DNA of 64,000 nucleotides from Arion vulgaris (taxonomy: Eukaryota > Mollusca > Gastropoda > Stylommatophora > Arionidae), in assembly GCA_020796225.1 (NCBI GenBank), contig CM036764.1, positions 24,174,233-24,238,232 of the forward strand, read 5' to 3'. Made by a program: the position numbers and the translations under genes. Positions within the stretch are counted from its first letter, which is position 1, and every line of letters begins with the position of its first letter. The notes beneath the pieces were generated by a model. The model was not told the DNA's origin. It was given only the letters and a program-made list of their open reading frames with translations, and did no database searches. This document shows positions 62,455 to 64,000 of this stretch, one piece after another.

Positions 62455-62705
62455 GCAATGTTCATAAAAGAACAACAGATTAAATGGTTTAGACACTTGA
62501 TAAGAATACCCTGGTATCGCCTACCACAGAGAGCCACACAGAAAAAGTGCAGAGTACAGAGCAAGAGGAAGATCACGCAAAAGATGGAACAACGGCATCA
62601 AGAACAGCCATAAGAAAATGAATAACAGCTTAGAAAGTGCATTAGAACAAGCACACACAAGATCACTACACCCCCATCCCCTCCCTTCCCCAAGACATCT
62701 ACAAA
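62455..62705 (+). pseudogene. LINE C-terminal fragment (R-d-like)
   Basis: KEQQIKWFRHLIRIPWYRLP and QRAT, then frameshifted SRKRWNNGIKNSHKKMNNSL and EQAHTRSLHPHPLP. The QQIKWF-H-x-x-R motif is shared with 35441 and 10595. Confidence 0.6.
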
Positions 62706-62729
62706 GAAGTAAAAAATGATTGCAATGTA

Positions 62730-63070
62730 AATTTCTAGATCCTTTTTGTTTATGTGAAAATTTGTTAAATGTACATTTTCTGGTATTTTTTTTTTTTACT
62801 TATCTGAACATTTAAATTTTCAAGTATGTTTTGCTTATTTGAACATTATTATCCATATGTAAATTTTCATGTACGTTTTGCATATATGAATATTACTATC
62901 ATTAAGTACATTTTCAACTACTTTTTGCTGATATTAATTTTACTATTATAAAGTAGATTTTCAACTACTTTTGCTTTTATTATTATTACTATCAGAAAGT
63001 AGATTTTCACCTGCTTTTTTGCATATCTATTATTATTAGACTGTAAATTTTCAGTTACGTTTTACATATA
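62730..63070. repeat. Decayed tandem repeat of about 55 bp
   Basis: GTAAATTTTCA or GTAGATTTTCA, then ACTTTTGC and a TATTATTACTATC block, recur about six times with strong divergence. Confidence 0.65.
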
Positions 63071-63189
63071 AGTGATTTGAAAGGAGGTGGTATTTGTAGT
63101 TTCTTTCTACGATAAGGATTTCAGGAAGACATTCTGAATTCGAGTCAAGAATGTTTGTTTTCCATATTCTGAAGCTGTATTCGATTATT

Positions 63190-63470
63190 ACCTTCTTATT
63201 TCTCTTTTTCTTCTTCGAACGATCCATATCGACCACCTTCTCTGTGATTTGTATGTGATATGAGCCTAAGAGCGACTTACGTTGTGCCAGTTATGCTCCT
63301 ACAAGTAGCCCAGCACATCCAATTTCTGCGACGCTTTTTGTTTACTAGGGTAGCTTCCTAGGCCCCTACCTCAGTTGCCTCTTACGACATGTCTTGTATG
63401 TAGCAGTGTTACAATTCTTTACTCCCCTTGCTAGCCCCATCAACACACGGGCATAACTGGATAATCAAAT
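63190..63470 (-). mobile_element. SINE-6a with GAA tail
   Basis: The plus strand starts TTTCTCTTTTTCTTCTTCG (antisense tail), then CATATCGACCACC, GTGATTTGTATGTGATATG, TGCCTCTTACGACATG and ends CATCAACACACGGGC. Confidence 0.8.
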
Positions 63471-64000
63471 GTACCGGGTAACGAACACCGCCCAATGGTG
63501 AGCGAAAAAATTACAATGAAATAAAATTCAACAAATAAAGAAATGTAATGCCCGCTGACACGAAGAGACATTGACAGGTCTAAAAGAATATGAGAAAATA
63601 CACGTCACTGTTAGTTAACGACGCTTGAAATAAAAAAAAATAATGCAGAAAACAGCGGGCTAAACCCAACCGAAAGGCTATATTGGAAAGGTCGATAACA
63701 AATATGGCAAAAGTAAGCATGGGAGAGGTTGAAATTACTGCAAATGTCTCACAACAAAGCGTATCAGAAATATGTGTGGGAAAGTGAACAATTTATCAGA
63801 AATACGTGCTGTCGTTACGCTCTACTAAGCTCAGAAAAGGTTACAGTATATGTCGCTGATGGGTTGAACATCAGTGATGAATTCTGTAAATTCTTCTTGT
63901 TCTACTGTTCTACTTGTCTTCCAAGATGTTATCTATATCTATTATTGATGTATGGAACATCACTCGTACTGATGGTTAAATTGCTCATATGATGTACGTA
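63471..64000. other. Unassigned; 87-codon open frame
   Basis: The frame 63729-63992 starts MKLLQMSHNKAYQKYVW and ends in a hydrophobic segment with YLYLLLMYGTSLVLMVKLLI. It has no recognised motif and no upstream promoter evidence. It could be a terminal exon or chance. Confidence 0.2.

Overview
The window is eukaryotic, almost certainly metazoan, non-coding DNA that is very rich in repeats. No intact protein-coding gene is complete here. The evidence is many decayed non-LTR retrotransposon (LINE) 3' ends of apurinic-endonuclease/RT and RNase H types, tRNA-headed SINEs with pol III A and B boxes, short inverted-repeat DNA transposons with 8-bp hAT-like or TTAA target sites, kilobase satellites, and GATA, GA and trinucleotide microsatellites. 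The LINE C-terminal protein motifs (for example FFGHIMRREGLEHLV, EHILQNCP, IIRKRRWKYLGHVLR) are of the kind common in lophotrochozoan and especially molluscan genomes. A mollusc, perhaps a gastropod, is my best guess from memory and is an inference, not proven. Layout: 1-7 kb holds scattered LINE and SINE remnants, a LINE with an internal 16-copy 48-bp repeat, and a three-level nested insertion. 7.9-10.1 kb is a 28-bp satellite (about 77 copies). 10-16 kb holds LINE/SINE/fold-back elements. 16.1-21.6 kb is a 61-bp satellite (about 90 copies) with 27-unit and 22-unit higher-order periods, abutting the tRNA-like head of a SINE. 21.6-30.1 kb is simple-sequence rich: TCA, a GA-anchored minisatellite, GGGATATATA, GATA/GACA and GAAGAGA tracts, with a probable solo LTR inside the last. 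30-41.4 kb is a dense transposon graveyard. It includes an inverted hAT MITE pair sharing three copies of one 8-bp target site, a duplicated LINE inversion junction, and a 42-bp array grown from a LINE 3' end. 41.6-41.94 kb is the one place that looks like a host gene: a CpG-rich promoter-like stretch, then an exon encoding a signal-peptide-like segment that ends in a perfect phase-1 splice donor; a possible second exon lies near 55.83 kb. 42-64 kb is intron-like or intergenic sequence with further LINE, SINE, MITE and minisatellite units. The LINEs, SINEs and MITEs read as one ecosystem. Several SINE families and one RNase H LINE end in GAA-type tails, suggesting a shared retrotransposition machinery. 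LINE 3' coding ends and tails repeatedly seed local tandem arrays. All repeat family names (LINE R-a to R-g, RH-A to RH-C, SINE-1 to SINE-8, FB, MITE) are local labels, based on comparing copies inside this window by eye.
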